DNA of 58,713 bases from IMG/VR virus record IMGVR_UViG_3300009183_004753, positions 1-58,713 of that record. The stretch is one strand, 5' to 3'. Every line of letters begins with the position of its first letter. Positions within the stretch are counted from its first letter, which is position 1. Under the pieces are notes generated by a model that had not been told where the DNA came from, ran no database searches, and worked only from the letters and a program-made list of their open reading frames with translations. The translations under genes and the position numbers were made by a program. Of this stretch, positions 1 through 7,415 are shown one piece after another. Origin of the DNA: a virus.

Positions 1-936
1 CGCATCTCCAGCGATGACTCAACTGCAATAACTGTGTTAGATGGGTTATCAGTGCATGGTGATATTGATGTAATTGGAGATATATCTGCTACTGGCAATG
101 TAACAGGTGCGGCAATAAGTGCTGTTGGCAATGTAACAGGTGGCAATTTGATAATACCAATTGGGGGGAAGATAAGAGGTAATTTCTCGACCTCAGTTGC
201 CGCAGGCAGAACAATATTCCAAACATCTGTTGCCAACAACGCTACTATACTTACTGCTATTCCCAATGGCACAGGCATCACTGCAGGATTGGTGGCATAC
301 AATACAAGCGACACAGTCAATTTTGTAAGCGGAGCAATCCTGGCAAACGCCACTGCTATTTCAATTAGATCTTCAAATGTTGGCAACACCGCGCCTCTAC
401 CAATATTGTTTGAAACCGGCAATGTAGTTCGGGCCACATTTGATGTTAATGGCAATGTTGGCATTGGCAACACCACACCTGTTGACACACTCAGCGTGGG
501 AGGCAATGCGTATGTGTCGGGTAATATAACAAGTGGTAACTTGGCAGCCACTAACCACACAGGAACCACAGTAAGTGTGTCGGGTAATGTCACAGGAGGT
601 AATTTGATTACTGTAGGACAAATTAAGAATACTGGATTAGAAGTGGTAGGTGTTAATTATGCAACCATAACTGCCAATGCTGCCACATCAAATCTAAGTG
701 CCACTATTTCTACTAACATATTGATTGCTAACAACACAGGGTACACACACACTGTAAATATGCCTACAAGCCCAGTTGACGGACAAGTGACACAATTTAC
801 AATTTTGGGCAACACAGTAACACTGTTAGTAGGAACAGGTACTGTTACTCCAAGTTTTGCAGGTAGCACCACTGCAGGTTCTGGGTACACATATGTGTAC
901 AGGAATACTGATACCACATGGTACAGATCAATCTGA
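1..936 (+). CDS. tail-fibre-like structural protein, 5'-truncated
   Basis: The frame is open from base 1 (no stop before the internal GTG at 34), so only the C-terminal part of a larger protein is present. The visible 311 residues are rich in Gly, Asn, Thr and Val and carry repeats of the type GNVTGG and SGNITSGN. They also contain a VGIGNTTP...LSVGGN segment typical of trimeric beta-structured phage tail fibres. No enzymatic motif is seen. It probably forms a host-contact fibre on the virion. It is followed by a second virion-type gene with a late-type promoter between them. Fibre assignment rests on composition and repeats, not on a specific domain match. Confidence 0.7.
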   Translation, partial: RISSDDSTAITVLDGLSVHGDIDVIGDISATGNVTGAAISAVGNVTGGNLIIPIGGKIRGNFSTSVAAGRTIFQTSVANNATILTAIPNGTGITAGLVAYNTSDTVNFVSGAILANATAISIRSSNVGNTAPLPILFETGNVVRATFDVNGNVGIGNTTPVDTLSVGGNAYVSGNITSGNLAATNHTGTTVSVSGNVTGGNLITVGQIKNTGLEVVGVNYATITANAATSNLSATISTNILIANNTGYTHTVNMPTSPVDGQVTQFTILGNTVTLLVGTGTVTPSFAGSTTAGSGYTYVYRNTDTTWYRSI

Positions 937-952
937 CCACGGTACAACCGCG

Positions 953-960
953 CTAAATAC
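953..960 (+). promoter_or_regulatory. late-type promoter octamer CTAAATAC
   Basis: CTAAATAC lies 22 bases before the ATG at 983, with an AGGA Shine-Dalgarno between them. It resembles the T4 late promoter TATAAATA and recurs upstream of other virion-type genes here. Confidence 0.55.
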
Positions 961-982
961 ACTAACAAATTAGGATAAACAA

Positions 983-1930
983 ATGTCATCAAACATTAAC
1001 CCAAACAACATCGACGGCGCATACCCTGTAGCCGGGCAAGATAACAATTCGCAAGGTTTTCGTGATAACTTCACCAACACCAAAACCAATTTTCAGTTTG
1101 CTGCCGACGAAATTAGCCAATTGCAATCTTACGCTGTGTTAAAGGCAGCACTTACAGGAACTGTGCTTGACAACAACATGAACGGATCTGTGCTGAGTAA
1201 TGCGCAATTACAAGACATGTCATTGACTCGTGTGGCATTGGGTACACTAAGTGGAAGTGTTGGTATCAACTATTCCGCTGGTCATTACCAAACTGTAACA
1301 ACTGCTGGCAGCATTAGTTTAGCATTCACTAACTTTTCTGCCGCAGGAACGTTGAGTTTTGTCACTGTACGAGTCACTGTGACAAGTACTGCACACACAT
1401 TGACGTTGCCGGCGCAAGTTGGAAATGCTAGTGCCAGCACCAGCATCTTGGGTATCGAAGGCATTGCCAGCAACATTATCACGTTTGCCGAAACAGGCAC
1501 ATACGAATTCCAATTCCACACAGATGACGGTGGCAACACTGTTTATCTAAGTGAGTTGACTCGTCCACGAAACTATTTCACTAATAAAATTACAGTGGCT
1601 GGCGGCATTACTGTGACCAATGGTGTAGTCGTTGTTGCTGGATCTGAAGATTTGGCAGCTTCAGCAGCCGCTAGTTTGACCGTACCAACCAGTTACTTCA
1701 CAACTGCCACTGCCGAAACAGCAACATTGGCAGCAGGTACAAATGGACAAATTAAAACATTTGCCATGTACGGAGACGGTGGTGACATGGTCATTACTGT
1801 GACCAACGCAGGATGGAAGTCCAGTGGCACCGGAACTATTACATTTAACACAATCGGCCAGGCATGTACTTTACAGTACATCAATTCAAAATGGTTCTGT
1901 GTCGGCAACAACGGAACAGTGTTTGCTTAA
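983..1930 (+). CDS. virion structural protein, fibre/baseplate-associated type
   Basis: 315 residues. The N terminus (SSNINPNNIDGAYPVAGQDN, then SQGFRDNF) is the type seen in putative structural proteins of marine T4-like phages. The rest is Thr/Ser/Val/Gly-rich beta-type sequence with no catalytic motif. An AGGA Shine-Dalgarno precedes the ATG, and a late-type octamer lies 22 bases upstream, as expected for a virion gene. It follows the truncated fibre gene and is closed by a hairpin at 1936-1959. Likely a fibre, fibre-attachment or decoration protein; the exact role cannot be told from sequence. Confidence 0.65.
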   Translation: MSSNINPNNIDGAYPVAGQDNNSQGFRDNFTNTKTNFQFAADEISQLQSYAVLKAALTGTVLDNNMNGSVLSNAQLQDMSLTRVALGTLSGSVGINYSAGHYQTVTTAGSISLAFTNFSAAGTLSFVTVRVTVTSTAHTLTLPAQVGNASASTSILGIEGIASNIITFAETGTYEFQFHTDDGGNTVYLSELTRPRNYFTNKITVAGGITVTNGVVVVAGSEDLAASAAASLTVPTSYFTTATAETATLAAGTNGQIKTFAMYGDGGDMVITVTNAGWKSSGTGTITFNTIGQACTLQYINSKWFCVGNNGTVFA

Positions 1931-1935
1931 CCAAA

Positions 1936-1959
1936 CAGGTTGATCTTTACATCAACCTG
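1936..1959. terminator. hairpin, possible terminator overlapping a promoter
   Basis: A perfect 9-bp stem (CAGGTTGAT / ATCAACCTG) with loop CTTTAC follows the stop at 1930. It lacks a T-tract. It overlaps the -35 and spacer of the promoter at 1940-1968. Confidence 0.5.
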
Positions 1960-1968
1960 CTGTACAAT
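1940..1968 (+). promoter_or_regulatory. sigma70-type promoter, leaderless geometry
   Basis: -35 TTGATC (1940-1945), 17-base spacer, -10 TACAAT (1963-1968). The ATG at 1975 is 6 bases after the -10, so the predicted transcription start falls on the start codon. No Shine-Dalgarno is present. Confidence 0.6.
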
Positions 1969-1974
1969 TAACGC

Positions 1975-2223
1975 ATGGAACATCCGTTAATACCCAGTGT
2001 AGACTCGTTGACCATTGACGAGCTGGGCGGTAAAATATCAGAACTCAACAAAAAAATGGGCATTGCTCTCCGTATGGGCAATACCGAACTGGTACGTCAA
2101 ATTCAAATGGCAATTGAAACGTATCAGACCAAATACACAGAAAAATCCACAGCTCTGTTCAACAAGCAAAACAACAAAGATGGATCAGGTCCCAACTTTG
2201 ATCAAATCATCGACATATCATGA
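1975..2223 (+). CDS. conserved-type small phage protein, unknown function
   Basis: 82 residues, acidic and helical, with a heptad-like middle (ISELNKKMGIALRMGNTELV). No known catalytic or metal site is visible. It starts at a predicted leaderless promoter and its stop overlaps the start of the next gene (ATGA), so the two are probably translated together. The sigma70-type promoter suggests expression before the structural genes. Function not recognised. Confidence 0.7.
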   Translation: MEHPLIPSVDSLTIDELGGKISELNKKMGIALRMGNTELVRQIQMAIETYQTKYTEKSTALFNKQNNKDGSGPNFDQIIDIS

Positions 2224-2831
2224 ACGTAAGATTACAATACTCCGTTGACTTCTTGGCAGGATGTTACTTTGATGGCACACTCAGAATGAACAACTACACT
2301 GTTCGTTTATGGATGATGACCACCACAATGGATGGCGAAAGTCATAATGTTGCGTTTGATCGCATCAAGTTCTTCATTGCCGACTCGTTAGATTCAAGTG
2401 TGTTTATCAATGGCAGCAACGAAGAGCAGTGTAAACTGTTGGCCAATGCTGGTGTTAAAATTACCACATTACCGGATGAACCAGTTGACCAACTGATTGG
2501 TATTATGCTATACTGCAAACTAAATGCCATTTGCGAGGATCGCATGGTTATTGGCGAAGTTGAAGTCAGTAGTGAACTCGGTGGCGGAGTAACTTACATG
2601 CACAGTGACGAAGAGCCCATTGGTCCTTATGATCAAAAGGGCTGGTGGCACGACGCCAACTTGATGCACTATAATAACAAGATATCCGAAACAGAAAACA
2701 TCATGAGTTTAGGCGCTATCTCATCCTGGAGAGAACTAGAATTACAATGGCCCGAAGACGACGCCCCTGTTTCTGAGGACACTGGTAACACTATTGTGTT
2801 TGTTAATTTTAATAAAGATGAAACAAAATAA
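2220..2831 (+). CDS. unknown protein, possibly a divergent T-fold (QueD/PTPS-like)
   Basis: 203 residues, translationally coupled to the gene before (ATGA). The order of a strand with NNYTVRLWM, an AFDRIKFFIADSLDSSVF segment and a final strand GEVEVSSELGGGVTY resembles 6-pyruvoyl-tetrahydropterin synthase/QueD T-fold proteins (GHNYxVxV, VDFxxLK, LDH, VxVxET). The HxH zinc ligands of that family are absent at the expected place, so activity as QueD is doubtful. The resemblance is by eye and weak. The C-terminal 50 residues are acidic. It could equally be an unrelated phage-specific protein. Confidence 0.55.
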   Translation: MNVRLQYSVDFLAGCYFDGTLRMNNYTVRLWMMTTTMDGESHNVAFDRIKFFIADSLDSSVFINGSNEEQCKLLANAGVKITTLPDEPVDQLIGIMLYCKLNAICEDRMVIGEVEVSSELGGGVTYMHSDEEPIGPYDQKGWWHDANLMHYNNKISETENIMSLGAISSWRELELQWPEDDAPVSEDTGNTIVFVNFNKDETK

Positions 2832-3327
2832 CGTTGGTGAGTTAATTTACACAGAAGAAGATGTATGCGATCTTGTAATGAAAGGTCACACGCCTGTGGA
2901 ACTCAGCGGAATGATTGTTGATTCCACTGTGGAATTAACATATCTAACTGAACTGTTGGATCCGGTGCCGCAGTGGTTTCTTGAGCAAGAACATATCAAT
3001 CCTGCAGAGTTCCATGCACAGCAACAGGCCGTATGGCACATGCCCGAGCAGTATCAGAGCATGGACATTGCGGCACATGTACTGGGATTGTGCAGTACAG
3101 AAGCAGAACTGCAACGTTGTGGCAAAGAGTTGCTACTGTATCAAGAACGTGATCTGTTTGACCTGCTACGTTTTATGGTGTATATAGTTGACACAATGAC
3201 TGAACACCGGATAATATGGGGTGTCGGACGTGGATCCAGTGTGGCCAGTTATGTACTGTACAAATTACAGGTACACCGAATCGACAGCATGTACTATAAT
3301 TTAGATGTGGAAGAGTTTCTACGTTAA
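2818..3327 (+). CDS. small protein with DNA polymerase III alpha-like segment
   Basis: 169 residues from the ATG at 2818, chosen over an in-frame ATG at 2794 because its product (MKQNNVGELIYTEEDV) looks native; it overlaps the previous gene by 14 bases. The C-terminal third contains GVGRGSSVASYVLYKL followed by HRIDSMYYNLDVEEFL. This matches the conserved GxGRGSxxxSLVAYLLGIT...DPL...FERFL stretch of bacterial C-family polymerase alpha subunits. The protein is far too short to be a polymerase and the catalytic Asp residues are not visible. It is therefore a domain relic or a repurposed module, in a genome that has its own B-family polymerase at 47732. Confidence 0.65.
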   Translation: MKQNNVGELIYTEEDVCDLVMKGHTPVELSGMIVDSTVELTYLTELLDPVPQWFLEQEHINPAEFHAQQQAVWHMPEQYQSMDIAAHVLGLCSTEAELQRCGKELLLYQERDLFDLLRFMVYIVDTMTEHRIIWGVGRGSSVASYVLYKLQVHRIDSMYYNLDVEEFLR

Positions 3328-3331
3328 ATAT
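3324..3331 (+). promoter_or_regulatory. late-type promoter octamer TTAAATAT
   Basis: TTAAATAT overlaps the preceding stop codon region and lies 23 bases before the ATG at 3355. An AAAGGAA Shine-Dalgarno lies in the leader, as in the other spaced late-type promoters. Confidence 0.5.
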
Positions 3332-3354
3332 ATGTATATTTCAAAGGAATAGTT

Positions 3355-3924
3355 ATGGCACAAAAAATATATAAATCGGCTATGGGGCGTGTGGTTGACA
3401 TCGGAGCACTGATGTTAGAAAACGAAAATGTCCGTGCAGTTGGCAACATGAATGTTAATGCTCGTGGTGACACACTGGACAGTGCTAACCGCGTGATTGA
3501 GTCCAAGACTAAACAGGTACAAAAACACTATCAGAAACAAAGCACAAACACATCAGCAATGGAGCCCACTACCAGCACAATAGTTGCCAAAAAACAACAG
3601 GCAGAAAAAGCCAAGATTAAGAAACGCAAAGAAAAGGTTGTAAGTGATTCAGTGTTGGATGTATACAATGATGAGCGGTTAGTATCTGTGCATGATAAGA
3701 CTCAGCCAGACCCTGTTGAAGTTGAAGAAATTCCAGAAATTGAATCATTAGAAGAACTTGCAGAACTAGAAGCTGTTGTTCCAGAACTAGCACAAGAACC
3801 CGCAAAAACTATTCCACGCGGCGGCCTGGCAGCTGCCATTGCCAAAGCACAAACAGTCAAACAAGAACTACTTACCACACCACGTCAAATGGCACAAAAC
3901 AAGCCAGGCGTCAACAAAATCTAA
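3355..3924 (+). CDS. conserved-type phage protein, probably virion-associated, unknown
   Basis: 189 residues. The N-terminal 60 residues (GRVVDIGALMLENENVRAVGNMNVNARG) are ordered-looking. The middle is Lys/Gln-rich and probably coiled. The C-terminal half is acidic with many VEEIPEIESLEELAELEAV-type repeats and a basic tail. No known domain. A late-type octamer and a good Shine-Dalgarno (AAAGGAA) precede it, which favours a structural or assembly role. It sits directly before the co-chaperonin-like gene. Confidence 0.65.
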   Translation: MAQKIYKSAMGRVVDIGALMLENENVRAVGNMNVNARGDTLDSANRVIESKTKQVQKHYQKQSTNTSAMEPTTSTIVAKKQQAEKAKIKKRKEKVVSDSVLDVYNDERLVSVHDKTQPDPVEVEEIPEIESLEELAELEAVVPELAQEPAKTIPRGGLAAAIAKAQTVKQELLTTPRQMAQNKPGVNKI

Positions 3925-3933
3925 GAGGAATCA

Positions 3934-4326
3934 ATGAACAAAGCCGCATTTGCACCATATAAATTATCAGCTGACAGTCTCGAGCCATTGAGAGATGCAG
4001 TGATTGTGAGAGACATGTCGTTTGACATGCGTCAAACATCCGCGGGTATTGTGTTATTAAACGACAACGGAACAGGACTAGGTATCCGTCCACGCTGGGC
4101 ACAGGTCTATGCGGTTGGCCCAGAGCAACAGGATGTTCGGCCCGGTGACTGGATCTGCGTGGCCCACGGTCGTTGGACACGTGGAATTGAAATTGACGAC
4201 AACGGTACTGAACGCACCATCCGACGAGTTGATCCCGGTGACATTTTACTAGTGTCAGATGAACAGCCGCAAGATGACACAATGAGCACAGCCGAACATG
4301 TGGAATCCAAGCATAGATTTGCATAA
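3934..4326 (+). CDS. GroES/gp31-like co-chaperonin
   Basis: 130 residues with the GroES beta-barrel pattern: EPLRDAVIVR near residues 18-27, a mobile-loop region (DMRQTSAGIVLLND), WAQVYAVGPE, then VRPGDWICVAHGRW and a final DPGDILLVSDE strand. T4 gp31 replaces GroES to fold the capsid protein in GroEL, and this protein probably acts the same way in the host cytoplasm. The mobile-loop GIVL tripeptide that contacts GroEL is present. An AGAGGAATC Shine-Dalgarno precedes the ATG and the stop overlaps the next gene's ATG. The tail after residue 110 is unstructured. Confidence 0.75.
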   Translation: MNKAAFAPYKLSADSLEPLRDAVIVRDMSFDMRQTSAGIVLLNDNGTGLGIRPRWAQVYAVGPEQQDVRPGDWICVAHGRWTRGIEIDDNGTERTIRRVDPGDILLVSDEQPQDDTMSTAEHVESKHRFA

Positions 4327-4805
4327 TGATTTTCAATCACATCAAAGAACTAAAAGCTCAAGGCAAAAAGATTGGTATCACTTTCAGTACCTTTGATATG
4401 TTGCATGCCGGGCATGTTGCTATGCTGAGTGAAGCAAAGAATCATTGTGATTATCTAATCTGTGGACTGCAAACAGATCCCACAATCGATCGCCCCGACA
4501 CCAAAAACAAACCTATTCAAAGTATTGTAGAACGTCAAATTCAATTGGCCGCTTGCCGTTATGTAGACGAAGTTGTTGTGTACCAAACTGAACAGGATCT
4601 AATTGACTTACTGTTAATTCTTCCTTTGGATGTGCGTATACTGGGTGTAGAATATCAAGACCAAGAGTTCACTGGAAGATACGAAGGCAGCGAACGAGGT
4701 ATCGAACTGGTGTTTAACGGTCGCGATCATTCTTTTTCATCAAGCAGTCTCCGCAAACGTGTGGCAGCTGCCGAAACATTTAAAGCATTAACTGCTCCAA
4801 ACTAG
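4326..4805 (+). CDS. cytidylyltransferase-like (GCT/ADP-heptose-synthase type) protein
   Basis: 159 residues. It carries the nucleotidylyltransferase signature near the N terminus (ITFSTFDMLHAGHVAML, with the HAGH box) and a closing FSSSSLRKR segment equivalent to the RTxGISTT-type loop. The family joins a CTP or ATP nucleotidyl group to a phosphorylated small molecule such as glycerol-3-phosphate or an amino-sugar phosphate. The length fits a single catalytic domain. Starts on the overlapping TAATG of the co-chaperonin gene. Substrate cannot be deduced. It is one of three HxGH nucleotidylyltransferases in the window. Confidence 0.8.
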   Translation: MIFNHIKELKAQGKKIGITFSTFDMLHAGHVAMLSEAKNHCDYLICGLQTDPTIDRPDTKNKPIQSIVERQIQLAACRYVDEVVVYQTEQDLIDLLLILPLDVRILGVEYQDQEFTGRYEGSERGIELVFNGRDHSFSSSSLRKRVAAAETFKALTAPN

Positions 4806-4834
4806 TAGACACACATCGCCACAGATGTTATAAT
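4806..4834 (+). promoter_or_regulatory. sigma70-type promoter for the clamp loader
   Basis: -35 TAGACA (4806-4811), 17-base spacer, -10 TATAAT (4829-4834). The predicted start of transcription lies just before the ATG of a short leader ORF at 4843. Confidence 0.6.
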
Positions 4835-4842
4835 TGTCAACA

Positions 4843-4869
4843 ATGAAACAACAAATTGCAATAACATGA
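4843..4869 (+). CDS. putative 8-codon leader peptide of the clamp-loader gene
   Basis: ATG AAA CAA CAA ATT GCA ATA, then ACA TGA. It begins 8 bases after the -10 element, without a Shine-Dalgarno. Its TGA overlaps the ATG of the clamp-loader gene (ATGA at 4866). The first ten bases (ATGAAACAAC) are the same as the first ten of the clamp-loader gene. Translation of the leader could couple ribosomes onto the main start. Expression is inferred from geometry only. Confidence 0.35.
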   Translation: MKQQIAIT

Positions 4870-5786
4870 AACAACTCTGGACAGAAAAATATAGACCAAA
4901 TGTAGTCAGCGATTATGTGTTTATTGATGATAACCATAAGCAACAAGTGGCAGCCTGGATTACAGACGGAACCATTCCGCATTTGATGTTTTCGGGCGGT
5001 CCTGGCACAGGAAAAACCACCTTGGCCAAAGTGTTGATCAACGAACTGGGCATAGACGAGTATGATGTACTGTATGCCAATGGTAGTAAAGAAGCACGTA
5101 AAGTTGAATGGGTTGACAAACTGATCAGTTTCTGTCAGACCATGCCATTTGGCAAGTTCAAGGTGGTACTGATTGACGAAGCAGACTACATGAATCCCAA
5201 CTCAGTGCAACCGGCCATGCGTAACTTGATGGAAGACTACAGTCACAGTGTGCGTTTTATTTTAACGTGCAACTATCCCAACAAGATTTTGCCGCCAATA
5301 CATAGTCGTTGTCAGCATATTGCTATTCCCAAAACTGATCACACAGAGTTCACTGCCCGGGCGGCCACTGTGTTGGTCACAGAAGGTGTGGAGTTTGACA
5401 TTGACACACTAGACAGCTATGTCAAAGCCACTTATCCGGATCTGCGCAAGTGTTTGAATCTGACACAGCAAAACAGTCAAACTGGCACACTGTTGGCACC
5501 CAGTGTAGGCGATAGGTCAGTGGGTGACTGGAAGTTGGACTGTGTAGGCCTGTTCAAAACAGGCCGGATCCGTGAAGCACGTACACTGCTGTGTCAACAA
5601 AGCACTCCGGAAGAAGCAGATGTCACATTCCGTTGGATGTACGACAATCTTGATCTGTGGAGCCAGGATGTTGAAAAACAAGACCAGGCAATTATCATTA
5701 TTCGTAATGGCATAGCCAACATTCCTTTGGTAGCAGATCAAGAAATTAATTTAAGTGCAACATTGATTGAATTGGCAAACTTATGA
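4866..5786 (+). CDS. 44: clamp loader large subunit, AAA+ ATPase (gp44-like)
   Basis: 306 residues of the replication factor C/gp44 family. Walker A is GPGTGKT at residues 45-51. Walker B is VVLIDEAD at about 100-107. The SRC arginine-finger motif follows in HSRCQHI. The N terminus MKQLWTEKYRPNVVSDYV is the typical RFC box I. With its small subunit it uses ATP to open the sliding clamp (gene at 51409) and load it on primer-template DNA for the polymerase at 47732. It has its own sigma70-type promoter at 4806-4834. The stop overlaps the next start by ATGA. Confidence 0.93.
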   Translation: MKQLWTEKYRPNVVSDYVFIDDNHKQQVAAWITDGTIPHLMFSGGPGTGKTTLAKVLINELGIDEYDVLYANGSKEARKVEWVDKLISFCQTMPFGKFKVVLIDEADYMNPNSVQPAMRNLMEDYSHSVRFILTCNYPNKILPPIHSRCQHIAIPKTDHTEFTARAATVLVTEGVEFDIDTLDSYVKATYPDLRKCLNLTQQNSQTGTLLAPSVGDRSVGDWKLDCVGLFKTGRIREARTLLCQQSTPEEADVTFRWMYDNLDLWSQDVEKQDQAIIIIRNGIANIPLVADQEINLSATLIELANL

Positions 5787-6055
5787 GATACCTGATCCTT
5801 ACCTACTATAAAAAAGCCAATGGTCAAACTGACGAAGTTATGACTGTGGCCACAAGATTAAAAACAAACGACATTCAAACTGCCAGTGTGATTTTAGATT
5901 TCAAACTGCTCCGAGTTGAAAAGTGCAGTATGAATGGTGTTCAAGTTCCTAGAGTTTGGGACACTGTTGTAAGTTATTATTACCAGCACTATGCCAATAT
6001 TATCGAACGCTTGTTCAATGAAAATGGCCATCCAATTGATATAAAATCAGACTAA
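5783..6055 (+). CDS. small conserved-type protein following gp44, unknown
   Basis: 90 residues, coupled to the clamp-loader gene by ATGA. It contains ILTYYKKANGQTDEVMTVAT and VVSYYYQHYANIIERLFNENG, with no recognised motif. It occupies the position where T4 has the clamp-loader small subunit gp62, but it is half that length and shows no visible similarity to gp62. A replication-linked role is only suggested by position. Confidence 0.7.
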   Translation: MRYLILTYYKKANGQTDEVMTVATRLKTNDIQTASVILDFKLLRVEKCSMNGVQVPRVWDTVVSYYYQHYANIIERLFNENGHPIDIKSD

Positions 6056-6056
6056 T

Positions 6057-6761
6057 ATGAAATTTCATCAAACCGAATCATTTAAAAATTTAAACAATTA
6101 TAAAGGCATGCGACTTAATTTTGAATTGTTGCTAATCTTTAAATTGATCAAATATTTTAAATTAAATAAAATTTTAGAGATAGGGTTTAGGCAAGGAAAA
6201 TCATTTGGTGCAATGATAGAAGCCACTAATGATGTTGGTGATCTAACCGCAGTTGACATTGTAATGGATCGAACATTGTATGATAAAATATATCATTGTA
6301 GTTCAATTATTAATAATAAAAAAATCAATTTAGTAACTATGCCAAGCTCAGACTTTGTTGACCATCCTGCCTCGTATGATTTTATCAATGTTGACGGTGA
6401 TCACACCATGCCGCAGGTGCTAGATGATATAATTATGTCATCCAAACTGATCAAACAAAATGGTATAATTATGGTTGACGATTATAGAGTACCCGATGTT
6501 AACATAGCAATTGATAAGTTTTTAACATTGAATACTGATTTTGTTCCATTTTTAATAGACGAACAGGCTATATTTTTTCATCATACATCACACAACGCTT
6601 CTGATTTTTTGGACATTGAATTGGAAAAGATATTTTCATCATTTGCTTCGTTGGACAATATTACATATAAATCATTTATAGTTAAAAAAATCAAATGTTT
6701 ACCAGCAGTAACAACACATGAGGATATCTTTTCATTAATCTGCCAACGCTACAATTTATAG
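6057..6761 (+). CDS. class I SAM-dependent methyltransferase
   Basis: 234 residues. Motif I is ILEIGFRQGKSFGAMI around residues 39-54. An acidic end-of-strand TAVDIV follows, then a YDFINVDGDHTMPQVLDDI segment and IIMVDDYRVPD. These are typical of the Methyltransf_24/CmcI-like group that often acts on small molecules or sugars. The gene is strikingly AT-rich compared with its neighbours (many Lys AAA, Asn AAT, Ile ATT and Leu TTA codons), which suggests recent acquisition. It sits between replication genes and a HAD phosphatase. Substrate unknown. Confidence 0.75.
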   Translation: MKFHQTESFKNLNNYKGMRLNFELLLIFKLIKYFKLNKILEIGFRQGKSFGAMIEATNDVGDLTAVDIVMDRTLYDKIYHCSSIINNKKINLVTMPSSDFVDHPASYDFINVDGDHTMPQVLDDIIMSSKLIKQNGIIMVDDYRVPDVNIAIDKFLTLNTDFVPFLIDEQAIFFHHTSHNASDFLDIELEKIFSSFASLDNITYKSFIVKKIKCLPAVTTHEDIFSLICQRYNL

Positions 6762-6774
6762 GTGTTTTTAACGG

Positions 6775-6803
6775 TTGACCATTAATTCCATTTCTAGTAT
6801 AAT
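6775..6803 (+). promoter_or_regulatory. sigma70-type promoter, leaderless geometry
   Basis: -35 TTGACC (6775-6780), 17-base spacer, -10 TATAAT (6798-6803), then exactly 6 bases to the ATG at 6810. No Shine-Dalgarno is present, so the mRNA is predicted to start on the start codon. Confidence 0.75.
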
Positions 6804-6809
6804 AATAAT

Positions 6810-7415
6810 ATGAAGAAATACAAAAATTTAGATAAAGTAATCTTAGCCGATTGTGATGGTGTGTTGTTAGATTGGGAATGGGCGTTTAATGTTTGGATGC
6901 AGGAACACGGATTTGAAGAAGTTCCGGGTAGTAAACTCAACTATGACATGTCAATGCGATATGGCATACCCAAAGAGCAGGTTAAAAAATTAATACGCTT
7001 GTTCAACGAATCGGCCGCAATTGGCTTTTTGCCTGCACTGCGTGATGCCATGTACTATGTTAAACGACTGCATGAAGAACACGGATTTAGATTTCACTGT
7101 ATCACCAGTTTGAGTCTAGATCCCAATGCACAAAAACTTCGTGAAATGAATCTAAACAAACTGTTTGGAACATCGGCATTTGAACGTATTGTGTGCTTGG
7201 ACACTGGAGCCGACAAAGATGAAGTGCTACAAGAATATGAAGGTACTGGGTGTTACTGGCTTGAAGACAAAATTGAAAATGCCGAAGCCGGATACCGCGC
7301 AGGATTAAGGAGCCTTCTGGTAGAGCACGGACATAACATGCACCACTACCATGAAGGCATCACAACTGTTAAAAACTGGAAAGAAATTTACCAGTTAATA
7401 ACTGATCAAGAGTAA
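6810..7415 (+). CDS. HAD-superfamily phosphatase (5'-nucleotidase-like)
   Basis: 201 residues. Motif I is ILADCDGVLLD with the two catalytic Asp at positions 14 and 16. Motif II is a CITSLS-type segment near residue 98, and motif III/IV is CYWLEDKIENAEAGYRAG. The layout resembles small phage and bacterial 5'(3')-deoxyribonucleotidases, which would tune nucleotide pools during replication. It is expressed from a strong sigma70-type promoter with leaderless geometry. The last 10 bases overlap the end of the convergent phoH gene. Substrate is inferred from family only. Confidence 0.8.
   Translation: MKKYKNLDKVILADCDGVLLDWEWAFNVWMQEHGFEEVPGSKLNYDMSMRYGIPKEQVKKLIRLFNESAAIGFLPALRDAMYYVKRLHEEHGFRFHCITSLSLDPNAQKLREMNLNKLFGTSAFERIVCLDTGADKDEVLQEYEGTGCYWLEDKIENAEAGYRAGLRSLLVEHGHNMHHYHEGITTVKNWKEIYQLITDQE

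Noticed and set aside
1-936. Tandem DNA repeats or CRISPR-like array in the first kilobase
   Set aside because: Repeats are short protein motifs (GNVTGG) of a fibre with variable spacing and no spacer structure.
3911-4336. Minus-strand ORF of 141 codons opposite the co-chaperonin gene
   Set aside because: The plus-strand GroES-like gene explains the sequence; the antisense product has no motif and no Shine-Dalgarno or promoter.
5783-6055. Clamp-loader small subunit gp62
   Set aside because: Position fits but length (90 versus 187 in T4) and sequence do not; left as unknown.
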